A stretch of 64,000 bases of DNA from contig FUZG01000004.1 of the NCBI GenBank assembly GCA_900168235.1, forward strand, positions 124,001-188,000, read 5' to 3'. The notes beneath the pieces are model-generated. The model was not told where the DNA came from and searched no databases. It saw only the letters and a program-made list of their open reading frames with translations. Of the stretch, positions 32,926 through 40,455 are shown piece by piece (position 1 is the stretch's first letter; each line of letters starts with the position of its first letter). The position numbers and the translations under genes were made by a program. Source of the stretch: Lachnospiraceae bacterium. Lineage in GTDB: Bacteria; Bacillota; Clostridia; Lachnospirales; Lachnospiraceae.

Positions 32926-34029
32926 TCAGTTTTCTGTGATGATAAGCTGCTGCAGTGCATCCAGCATTTCATCCTCTGTGACCGTAGTATCGATCACAGC
33001 CTTACCCGGCTCTTTCAGCAGGATAAACTTTACTTTCTTTCCGTCCATTTTTTTGTCAGACTTAGATATCTCAAGAATTTTTTTCGCATCTGCATCATCC
33101 GGTAATGTTATCGGAAGTCCAAACGGAACAAACATATCACGGATTTCATAAAATTCCATGTCGCTTAAGTTTCCGCGCTTATATGAGATCCACGCTGCAG
33201 CTACAGATCCAAGCGCAACACACTCTCCATGTGTAAATGAGAAGTTCATGTATCTCTCGATCGCATGACCAAGTGTGTGTCCGAAATTCAGGATTGCACG
33301 AACACCCTGCTCTGTAGGATCTTCCTCAACAACAGCAGCCTTTATCTCACAGCTTCCGGCAATCATATGCTCAAGCACTTCCGGTTCACGGTCTGTAATC
33401 TCATTAAAGTTATTTACAAGCCAGCTGTAGTATCCTTCGTCACGAATGAGTCCATGCTTTAAGATCTCACCCATTCCTGAAGCAAAATCACGCCCGGAAA
33501 GGGTCTTGAGCACAGACGTATTCATGTAAACCAGTGAAGGCTGATGAAATGCGCCTACCATATTTTTGTACGCATCAAAATCAACGCCTGTCTTTCCTCC
33601 GATAGAACTGTCTGTCTGAGCGAGAAGTGTTGTAGGAACCTGTATAAATTTAATACCACGAAGATAAACCGATGATGCAAAGCCTGCAAGATCACCGACT
33701 ACACCGCCTCCAAGTGCCAGGATGAAGTCCTTCCTGTCAAAATGTGCACTGATAAGCTTAACGAGAACTGTTCTTACCGTGTCCAAATTTTTGTTTTCTT
33801 CTCCGGCAGGTATCTGCATAGCATACACAGAATCAAATATCGGAGTGATGGCATCGGATACTTCCTGCAGGTACAAAGGTCCCACATTTGAATCCGTTAC
33901 AATAAGGCACTTTCTGCCTTTAACCGGAAGCTTTGCAATTTCTTCCGCAAGCTTTCCAAAATCAGACTCGATCACAATATCGTATGCATCACCTGAAACT
34001 GTTTTAGCTACACTGACTCTCTCTGACAT
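32926..34029 (-). CDS. aroB: 3-dehydroquinate synthase
   Basis: Second step of the shikimate pathway: converts DAHP to 3-dehydroquinate, using NAD+ and a divalent metal. 367 residues, the usual size. Signatures are LGGGVVGDLAGF at ~106-117 (NAD loop), QVPTTLLAQTDSSIGGKTGV following it, GEILKHGLI and NFGHTLGHAIE (metal ligands). RBS AAAGGAT precedes ATG 34029. It is the first gene of aroB-lspA-rluA, separated from sepF by a terminator. Identification is secure. Confidence 0.97.
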   Translation of the reverse strand: MSERVSVAKTVSGDAYDIVIESDFGKLAEEIAKLPVKGRKCLIVTDSNVGPLYLQEVSDAITPIFDSVYAMQIPAGEENKNLDTVRTVLVKLISAHFDRKDFILALGGGVVGDLAGFASSVYLRGIKFIQVPTTLLAQTDSSIGGKTGVDFDAYKNMVGAFHQPSLVYMNTSVLKTLSGRDFASGMGEILKHGLIRDEGYYSWLVNNFNEITDREPEVLEHMIAGSCEIKAAVVEEDPTEQGVRAILNFGHTLGHAIERYMNFSFTHGECVALGSVAAAWISYKRGNLSDMEFYEIRDMFVPFGLPITLPDDADAKKILEISKSDKKMDGKKVKFILLKEPGKAVIDTTVTEDEMLDALQQLIITEN

Positions 34030-34052
34030 CCGTTTATCCTTTCAATCGCGAA

Positions 34053-34082
34053 AGAAGGCGGGGCTAAATGGCCCCGCCTTCT
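34053..34082 (-). terminator. terminator between sepF and aroB
   Basis: Perfect 12-bp GC-rich arms (34053-34064, 34071-34082) with a 6-nt loop, 18 nt past the sepF stop. A short T-run (TTT) follows on the minus strand. Confidence 0.85.
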
Positions 34083-34100
34083 CAGATTACATTAACTGAA

Positions 34101-34610
34101 TTACATTCTGCCAACTACTGCCTGCAGATCAAAAGCCTCCTGCATCATATCGCCCTGGTTTTCTCCGGAGAGCTCAACACTCTTCGGTGCGATAATAAAG
34201 ATGTAGTTTGAAATCTTCAGGATGTGTGCCTTTAATGCATAGCATGCACCTGAAACCTGATCGATGATCTTCTGTGCAAGATCTTCATTGATACCTTCAA
34301 GATTAAGCACAGCTGTTCTATCTGAAAGAAGTGCATCGATGATGTCACATGACTCATCTGATGTCTTAGGCTTAAACATGCAGATCTCGCGATCTCTGCC
34401 GTCAGATCTCTTTCTGGCCTGACGCATCGGCATGATATTTGACTTTGCACTTCTTGTCTCTTCGTCCTTTATCTCTTCCTTCTTGGAAAAGAAACGTCTG
34501 GGCTGAGCAGGCTCGTCATCCTCATCATAAAATTCATCGTCATCGTAATCGTAATCTTCGTCTTCGTCATCGATATTCATTACATGAACAAGCTTGTCTA
34601 ATAATCCCAT
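34101..34610 (-). CDS. sepF: cell division protein SepF
   Basis: 169-residue cytosolic division protein that bundles FtsZ and tethers it to the membrane. The N-terminal amphipathic helix (MGLLDKLVHVM) is the membrane anchor, followed by a strongly acidic linker (13-34) and the C-terminal DUF552 fold (~80-165) with TAVLNLEGINEDLAQKIIDQ and GACYALKAHILKISNYIFII. ATG 34610 has GAGGAGGGAA upstream; the extra 15 codons upstream lack SepF character. It follows yggS by 50 bp, the usual Firmicutes arrangement. Confidence 0.95.
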   Translation of the reverse strand: MGLLDKLVHVMNIDDEDEDYDYDDDEFYDEDDEPAQPRRFFSKKEEIKDEETRSAKSNIMPMRQARKRSDGRDREICMFKPKTSDESCDIIDALLSDRTAVLNLEGINEDLAQKIIDQVSGACYALKAHILKISNYIFIIAPKSVELSGENQGDMMQEAFDLQAVVGRM

Positions 34611-34660
34611 ACTTTCCCTCCTCGCAGCATGCGCTGCACCGGCTAGTCTCTCCATCCGGC

Positions 34661-35371
34661 TCAGATACTATAATTACGTACGCCAAAAATTCCGGTCCCA
34701 ACACGAACCATAGTAGCGCCCTCTTCAACCGCCACCTGAAAATCCCCGGTCATACCCATTGACAGTACGCCCATGTGAATATTATGACCGTTAAGAGAAT
34801 TTATGTCAACAGCTTTCTGTCGCATTTTAGCAAAAAATTGTCTATTATCTTCGGGATTTTCCACATTTGGAGCGATGCACATCAAACCATGAACAGCAAC
34901 ATTTGGTAAACCGATTATTTTGTCAACCAATTCTGTCGCCTTGTCATAAGGCACACCGAACTTAGTCTCTTCATCTCCGATATTGATCTCAATAAGGATA
35001 TTCGCCGTGCAGTTCTTTTTCACTGCCTGCTTACTTATCTCCCGGGCAAGTTCAAATGAATCAACACCATGGATAAGAGCAGCCTTATCAACAATATATT
35101 TAACCTTATTTCTCTGGAGATGACCGATCATGTGCCAATGGATATCCTTTGGCATCTGCTCATACTTATCCACCAGCTCCTGAACCTTATTTTCTCCAAA
35201 TTCACGGATACCTGCATTATAAGCTTCCATGAGAAGTGAAACAGGCTTTGTCTTGCTGACAGCGATCAGCGTCACATCTTTCCTGTCTCTTCCCGACTTA
35301 TCACATGCTTCCTGAATTTTCTGTTCAGTGATCTTCAGGTTTTCGACTACATTTACTACTTCGTCACTCAT
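34661..35371 (-). CDS. YggS-family PLP-binding protein
   Basis: 236-residue pyridoxal-phosphate homeostasis protein (YggS/YlmE/PROSC family), a single-domain relative of alanine racemase's barrel. Lys40 in LIAVSKTKPV binds PLP, and HMIGHLQRNK, HGVDSF and GLMCIAP mark the family. It influences PLP balance and amino acid pools, without known catalysis. ATG 35371 follows GAGGA by 8 nt. It sits just upstream of sepF, as in most Firmicutes (ylmE-sepF). The gene upstream is the HlyD-like protein. Confidence 0.93.
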   Translation of the reverse strand: MSDEVVNVVENLKITEQKIQEACDKSGRDRKDVTLIAVSKTKPVSLLMEAYNAGIREFGENKVQELVDKYEQMPKDIHWHMIGHLQRNKVKYIVDKAALIHGVDSFELAREISKQAVKKNCTANILIEINIGDEETKFGVPYDKATELVDKIIGLPNVAVHGLMCIAPNVENPEDNRQFFAKMRQKAVDINSLNGHNIHMGVLSMGMTGDFQVAVEEGATMVRVGTGIFGVRNYSI

Positions 35372-35527
35372 GTCAGTTCCTCTTTCCAAAAGAAAATTTT
35401 TGTACACATATTTACTTGTACATGTACAAAAACTTTCCTAAACAGTTATACCGCATTTTTGCTCATCAATCCACATGAAACTGCAAAAAGCCATATGAAT
35501 ATTTTCTTAAGATGACAGATCTGATCT

Positions 35528-37063
35528 TTACCTCACCTGCTCAAAGACCAGATCATCATCGTTTACACTCTCACCGTCAAGAACTATATGATCATATACT
35601 CTAAGACCATACACAGTTCCGGACTGAACGATGGAATACTCCTTATTTGAGTAAAGGACCATTATCTTTGTAAAATCAGCATAACCGTTATTCATGTTAT
35701 AAACTCCGGTAAGCTTGTCTTTTGCACTGACTGTGAATGTCTCTTCCGAGTCCGGTTTTACAATGACATCTCCTGCATTGAAAATCGCAGTGTCGATATA
35801 GACATTGCCATCTTCCTTGTCATAAACATCCGCTTCCACAAATTCAATGCTCTTAGAACCGTTTTCAAGGTATGTTTCACGCATAAAACCGTCTGAATCG
35901 GAATCTCCGCCCTTTGTAAGATAATCTTCCGGAATCAGATAAAATTCTTTTTCCACGATAGACGAATTTGGTATTTTCAAGCCCGTCTTTGAATTTGTAA
36001 GTAATTCAATATCTATATAACGATCTGTTGCAAAAGTGAGCATAGAGTTTGTAAACGAAAGCTGCAGATATTTTCCGTCCTCATTTGAAAGGAATTTCAT
36101 CTTACCCCAGCTTGTCAGATTGTTCTTCAAGAATCTGACATTAACGTAATCGCCGTCCTCCAGCTCATTTTCCCACGCATCGTTAAAAGGAACTACAATG
36201 GACCAGTTTTCATCCGTAATGAGCTTATATGCATTTTCTCCGGTCGTAACAACCGACTGCTCATTATAAACAGTTCTCTGATGATCTGATTCATTAAAGG
36301 TTTCTTTTGTCACCATATCCGGTGTCAGATTCTCCAGACCATCTGTGCCGTAAACAACGATTCCGCTGTTTCCCGAATATCCCATCGCCACAGATTTACC
36401 GACTGCTGCGTTTCCTGAAAGCGACTGGAGCACTTCCATTACATTCGCATTTTTTAATCGTGAAACGAGTCCTTCAAGAGAATATTTGAAATCGTAAACC
36501 GTACTAAATTCTGAATCTGCAAAATTTTTCTGGTAATTCTCTATCTCTGAACGGAGTTCTGTAAGGTCATTCTCTGTGAAATTGCTGCTGACCGTATTCG
36601 CTTCGTTTAAGAGATCTGACAGCTGACCGCTCTCATCGATCGAATAAACGAGGGCACCATTGGCAACCCGTTCTGATTCCCGAGCATAATAATTCATATA
36701 ACCATTTGCCGTTGTGGAATAGACTTCTTCCGCTCTGACTGCCACACCGCGTGCAGTCGTATCCACCGCCAGTGATCCCAGTTTTACCTCGTATCCTGTG
36801 ATCGGCGTAGTCCGAAAATACATGGAAAGATATAGAACGATATAGAGAAAGATCCCGACAAAGATGAACATTCCGAGATTTATATGATGAAGCTGATGCT
36901 TGTGATAGCGTACAACCTTCTTTTTCCTTACCTTTTCTCTGCGCCTGCGTTTGCTTTTGCTTTTTACAGAGGTCCTGGTCTTTCTTTTGTTTTTTGTCTC
37001 GCTCATACGGACCGGACGTTTCCGTACTGAGCTTTTTCTTCTGCTTCTTTTACCTCTGTTCAA
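35528..37063 (-). CDS. HlyD-like membrane-anchored protein with basic N-terminus
   Basis: 511-residue protein with a strongly Arg/Lys-rich N-terminal ~60 residues (cytosolic), one TM helix near 65-83, and an extracellular part of ~420 residues. The outer part has the barrel-sandwich-like start ITGYEVKLGSLAVDTTARG (RND/HlyD family) and a later beta-rich region. Relatives are found next to yggS-sepF in Lachnospiraceae, which suggests a role in division or envelope, but this is inferred. The open frame starts at TTG 37069; a TTG at 37063 fits the AGGGG RBS better. A later in-frame ATG at 37006 has no RBS. The start is uncertain. Confidence 0.65.
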   Translation of the reverse strand: MNRGKRSRRKSSVRKRPVRMSETKNKRKTRTSVKSKSKRRRREKVRKKKVVRYHKHQLHHINLGMFIFVGIFLYIVLYLSMYFRTTPITGYEVKLGSLAVDTTARGVAVRAEEVYSTTANGYMNYYARESERVANGALVYSIDESGQLSDLLNEANTVSSNFTENDLTELRSEIENYQKNFADSEFSTVYDFKYSLEGLVSRLKNANVMEVLQSLSGNAAVGKSVAMGYSGNSGIVVYGTDGLENLTPDMVTKETFNESDHQRTVYNEQSVVTTGENAYKLITDENWSIVVPFNDAWENELEDGDYVNVRFLKNNLTSWGKMKFLSNEDGKYLQLSFTNSMLTFATDRYIDIELLTNSKTGLKIPNSSIVEKEFYLIPEDYLTKGGDSDSDGFMRETYLENGSKSIEFVEADVYDKEDGNVYIDTAIFNAGDVIVKPDSEETFTVSAKDKLTGVYNMNNGYADFTKIMVLYSNKEYSIVQSGTVYGLRVYDHIVLDGESVNDDDLVFEQVR

Positions 37064-37137
37064 ACTCAAACCCCTAAGTACCCGGACGTTAATTTTTACA
37101 TCCTGTATTAAAAACTACCGACATCTATCATACCATA

Positions 37138-37175
37138 AAAAAGCTGGCGAAGAATCTATTCCGCGCCAGCTTTTT
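37138..37175. terminator. terminator downstream of the small P-loop gene
   Basis: 12-bp arms (37138-37149, 37164-37175) with a 14-nt loop and a T-run on the minus strand. It lies 23 nt past the stop of the gene at 37198. Confidence 0.88.
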
Positions 37176-37197
37176 AGTATTCAATTTTTTAATCTTC

Positions 37198-37620
37198 TCA
37201 AAGTGCAACAAGAACCTTTTCCTGAAGATCAGCAGGCAGCTGCTCTTTTGACAGGGAAAGGCTCACAGTAATTTTCACATCAGACTTATTGCTGAGTTCT
37301 TCAATCTTTCTCAGCGAATCTGCAACTTCGTCTTTATCTTTTTGATAGGAAACAAGGAGGAAACGATCAATGAAAAGATCTTCAAGATCATGGTCGGCAG
37401 ACATGATACCACTTACAAATCCATTAAATTCATCAGGATTTGTGATTCCGTACTCAGAGCAGTTAATGAGTCTAACGGAATTTTTAACTTCGTAAATGTG
37501 TGACATATCCTTATCGATAAATACTACATTACCCTTAGCGGAAGCTGCTGCTTCACCTAATTTCTCAAGAAGTACCTTGGTCTTGCCCTTACCCTTTTCT
37601 CCTACAATTAACTGAATCAT
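37198..37620 (-). CDS. small P-loop protein of unknown function
   Basis: 140-residue cytosolic protein starting MIQLIVGEKGKGKTKVL, a P-loop (GEKGKGKT) with no other recognised family motif. It has an acidic middle (LEDLFIDRFL) and a C-terminal KITVSLSLSKEQLPADL. Size and position resemble small ATP-binding proteins of Lachnospiraceae of unknown role. RBS AGGAGG lies 6 nt before the ATG. It has a good promoter-like pair upstream (37746-37774) and a terminator downstream, so it is transcribed alone. Confidence 0.65.
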   Translation of the reverse strand: MIQLIVGEKGKGKTKVLLEKLGEAAASAKGNVVFIDKDMSHIYEVKNSVRLINCSEYGITNPDEFNGFVSGIMSADHDLEDLFIDRFLLVSYQKDKDEVADSLRKIEELSNKSDVKITVSLSLSKEQLPADLQEKVLVAL

Positions 37621-37745
37621 AGTCGTGTCCTCCTTCTCGTTTATGCTTTTTGGACTGTAGTGACAAATCTATTCCTTGATAGCAATGTGATTTTTCACAA
37701 AAAACTTATCTTGAAAAGGTTTTTTTACTACAGTTTGCCTAATTG

Positions 37746-37774
37746 AATTATATAATAAACAAGAAGAAAGTACA
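37746..37774 (-). promoter_or_regulatory. putative promoter of the small P-loop gene
   Basis: Minus-strand TTGTAC (37774-37769) and a perfect TATAAT (37751-37746) are spaced by 17 nt, about 126 nt before the ATG. Confidence 0.45.
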
Positions 37775-37778
37775 ACTG

Positions 37779-38780
37779 TCAGTTTGAATCAATCATTGAT
37801 AAAAGCGAATTTGTTTTGGAATAAGTGACGTCAATATTATTGCCCTTCATAACACAGGTGATGTAATTTCTGCCTGCTGAATCTCTGGAAAGCTGTACAA
37901 GGCACGCGCCGGCTGCGATAGTGGTACCCGTCTTTCCGCCAACAACAGTTACATTTGAAGGAGATGTCACAAGACCTTTCAGATAGCGATTAGTGGTATC
38001 ACAGCTGAAAGTAACCTCCTCACCTGCAGAATTTTTGTATGAAGTTGTATACGAGTTCATTCCGATGATCTGCGTGATCGTATCGTCCTTTATCGCCTCG
38101 TTAAATATGAGATACATATCATACGCAGTAGTGTAATGCTGTTCATCATGAAGACCGTGAGGATTCACAAAATTGGAATTTGTGGCACCAAGCTCCCGCG
38201 CCTTCGCGTTCATCATCGTACTGAATCCCTCAATGCTTCCGCCGATATTCTCTGCAATAAGTGCAGCAACATCATTAGCTGAATATATGAGCAGCAGATG
38301 AAGCGCCTGATCGAGAGTCATTGTATCTCCCGGCTTCAAACCAATTTTTTGTACATCACCCGCAGTAAAGACACAGTTGTCATTTGCGGTAAGCACGGTA
38401 TCAAGGCTGGCATTTTCCAATGCCACAACAGCTGTAAGTACTTTTGTCATACTTGCAGGATAGAGCTGAGCCGTCGCATTACGCGAGTACATGACTTCGT
38501 GCTTATCCACATTCACAAGTATCGCTGAACCATATGAATTTTCACCAAAGGAAATCTCTTCACCGGGTGTCATATCTCCGCTGACAACTGCAAGATTTTC
38601 GGCAAAAGAAGATGCGATGCTTCTGGAATTATTGGTTTCAAAACGAAATGCACTCTTTGTCGTATTTACATCAAAGGGAACTGAATATGACTTGCTTCCA
38701 CAGGAAGTGAAAAGCATTACCGAGGCAAGAAACAGTCCGGCCATTGCAGCCGGACGTCTGATCAAATTATATAGACTCAT
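37779..38780 (-). CDS. D-alanyl-D-alanine carboxypeptidase (S11), lipoprotein-type
   Basis: Penicillin-binding D,D-carboxypeptidase of 333 aa that trims the pentapeptide stem of peptidoglycan. It has all S11 motifs: Ser110-x-x-Lys113 in PASMTKV, SAN at 167-169 and KTG in GGKTGTT. The N-terminus has a signal with lipobox LFTSC (Cys27), so it is a membrane-anchored lipoprotein rather than the usual C-terminally anchored DacA. ATG 38780 overlaps the mgsA gene end (TAATATG); no strong RBS is visible, so coupling is likely. The longer open frame to 38822 is inside mgsA. Confidence 0.92.
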   Translation of the reverse strand: MSLYNLIRRPAAMAGLFLASVMLFTSCGSKSYSVPFDVNTTKSAFRFETNNSRSIASSFAENLAVVSGDMTPGEEISFGENSYGSAILVNVDKHEVMYSRNATAQLYPASMTKVLTAVVALENASLDTVLTANDNCVFTAGDVQKIGLKPGDTMTLDQALHLLLIYSANDVAALIAENIGGSIEGFSTMMNAKARELGATNSNFVNPHGLHDEQHYTTAYDMYLIFNEAIKDDTITQIIGMNSYTTSYKNSAGEEVTFSCDTTNRYLKGLVTSPSNVTVVGGKTGTTIAAGACLVQLSRDSAGRNYITCVMKGNNIDVTYSKTNSLLSMIDSN

Positions 38781-38781
38781 A

Positions 38782-39177
38782 TTATTTATACATCTCACGC
38801 CATTCAAGATCGCCTCTGTCAAGAGATTTGATCAAGAGCTCTGCAGTTGCAAGATTTGTAGCAAGCGGAATGTTATGTGTATCACAGAGACGGACAATGT
38901 TATTTACATCCGGCTCATGATTTTTAACTGTAAGAGGATCGCGAAGAAAGATCACAAGATCCATCTCATTATGCTCGATCTGTGCGCCAAGCTGCTGTTC
39001 TCCTCCAAGATGTCCTGCAAGGAACTTATGCACGCTCAGATTGGTAACTTCTTCTATAAGTCTACCTGTTGTTCCGGTAGCATAGAGATCGTTTTTCGCA
39101 AGTATACCTCTGTAAGCAATGCAGAAATTCTGCATTAACTTCTTTTTTGCATCATGTGCAACAAGACCAATGTTCAT
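38782..39177 (-). CDS. mgsA: methylglyoxal synthase
   Basis: 131-residue cytosolic lyase that converts dihydroxyacetone phosphate to methylglyoxal plus phosphate, bypassing lower glycolysis when phosphate is short. Conserved elements are [10 protein letters not shown] at the start, GTTGRLI (35-41), [10 protein letters not shown] (about 58-67), VIFLRDP with the catalytic Asp near residue 80, and the later [26 protein letters not shown] precedes the ATG. It follows rodA at 149 bp and couples to the carboxypeptidase gene downstream. This neighbourhood (rodA-mgsA) is common in Clostridia. Confidence 0.95.
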   Translation of the reverse strand: MNIGLVAHDAKKKLMQNFCIAYRGILAKNDLYATGTTGRLIEEVTNLSVHKFLAGHLGGEQQLGAQIEHNEMDLVIFLRDPLTVKNHEPDVNNIVRLCDTHNIPLATNLATAELLIKSLDRGDLEWREMYK

Positions 39178-39326
39178 ATTTTACCTTCTTCCCTTCGTTT
39201 CCGGATAATATTATGAACCCTATAAACAAAATTCGGAAACTCTGATTTTATATCCGCCAGTGCCCCACCACTAAACGGCTGTACCGCCTTTAATCAAGCA
39301 ATCATTTATACATTATCTATAGAAGA

Positions 39327-40451
39327 TCAGAACCTGACATTATCTCTTTCTCTTAAACGCAGGAGTCCGACATTCAAAACAACACCAATTTCCATGAACA
39401 GACTTATAAGCGAAGTCATTCCGTAGCTGACGAACGGAAGCGGGATACCGGTATTCGGCATAACACCTGTTGCTACCGCGATGTTCAGGAATGTCTGAAA
39501 GCCGATGTGAGCCGCCACACCGGCACATATCAGTGTTCCTGATAACTCCGATGCATTTCGCCCAATGCGAAGCGTTTCTATCACGATAAGCGCAGCAAGT
39601 GCGAGTATCGCGATTCCACCGATAAAGCCCATTTCTTCACCAACTATGGCAAAGATAAAGTCTGTCTGCGGTTCAGAAATGAAGTTACCGTTCTTTACAG
39701 AACCAACCTCATTATTTTTATATCCTTTACCGACTAACTGACCGGATCCGATGGCAACAATGGAATTTTGCTGCTGATATCCTTCTTCATTTGAATACTT
39801 ATCAGGCTGCAGCCACGCAAGGATACGTGTCTGCTGATAATCCTTGATGATTTCCTGATTCGGCTGAAGGACAAGCATCAATCCGATCACCAGAACCGGT
39901 ATCGCTACTGCAAGCGTACCGAATATGATCTTCCAGCTAAGACCCGCAATGAAGATCATTGAAAGGAAAATACAGATCAGTACAATACTGGTAGAAAGAT
40001 CCGGTTCATCATAAACCAGGTACCAGGGGATCAGGAAAAGTGCGATCGTAAGCAACAAACTTCCCGGCCGGCTGATCCTATTTCTGTGTAACATTATAAA
40101 ATTTGCAAAGAATAAAATCAACAGGAACTTAGCCGTCTCAGAAGGCTGAAACTGTATGCCTGCAAGAATGATCCACCTCTTTGCACCGCCTCTCGTAACT
40201 CCGAGAAAACGTACTGAAAGAAGCAATATGATACTTGCGACATAATATATCCAATAGAAATTCAATATGGACCGATAATCGATCAGTGACAGAACCGCCA
40301 TAACGACAAGTCCCAGAACAAGACCGATTATCTGTCTTGATTGAACAGATTCCTTCGCGCTGCCTATGATGATGATACCGTAAACCGATATTGCCACCGC
40401 AAACAGCACCAGAAAGAAATCATAGTTTTTCAGATGATAATTTTTTGGCAT
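39327..40451 (-). CDS. rodA: RodA-type SEDS peptidoglycan polymerase
   Basis: 374-residue integral membrane glycosyltransferase of the SEDS family with about 10 TM helices, polymerising lipid II during cell elongation together with PBP2. Signature segments are FLGVTRGGAKRWI near the first third, EPDLSTSIVLI in the middle and NTGIPLPFVSYGMTSLI near the C-terminus, as in RodA/FtsW. I use ATG 40451, with GGAG 9 nt upstream inside the PBP2 gene end; the longer frame overlaps PBP2 further. The two are thus tightly coupled. MinCDE genes, often between them in relatives, are absent here. Confidence 0.93.
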   Translation of the reverse strand: MPKNYHLKNYDFFLVLFAVAISVYGIIIIGSAKESVQSRQIIGLVLGLVVMAVLSLIDYRSILNFYWIYYVASIILLLSVRFLGVTRGGAKRWIILAGIQFQPSETAKFLLILFFANFIMLHRNRISRPGSLLLTIALFLIPWYLVYDEPDLSTSIVLICIFLSMIFIAGLSWKIIFGTLAVAIPVLVIGLMLVLQPNQEIIKDYQQTRILAWLQPDKYSNEEGYQQQNSIVAIGSGQLVGKGYKNNEVGSVKNGNFISEPQTDFIFAIVGEEMGFIGGIAILALAALIVIETLRIGRNASELSGTLICAGVAAHIGFQTFLNIAVATGVMPNTGIPLPFVSYGMTSLISLFMEIGVVLNVGLLRLRERDNVRF

Positions 40452-40455
40452 GGCA

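Noticed and set aside
39178-39326. 39-codon open frame between rodA and mgsA (reads VQPFSGGALADIKSEF)
   Set aside because: It has no usable start codon, directly follows a stop and overlaps the mgsA RBS. A Min-gene remnant was considered but no match is visible.
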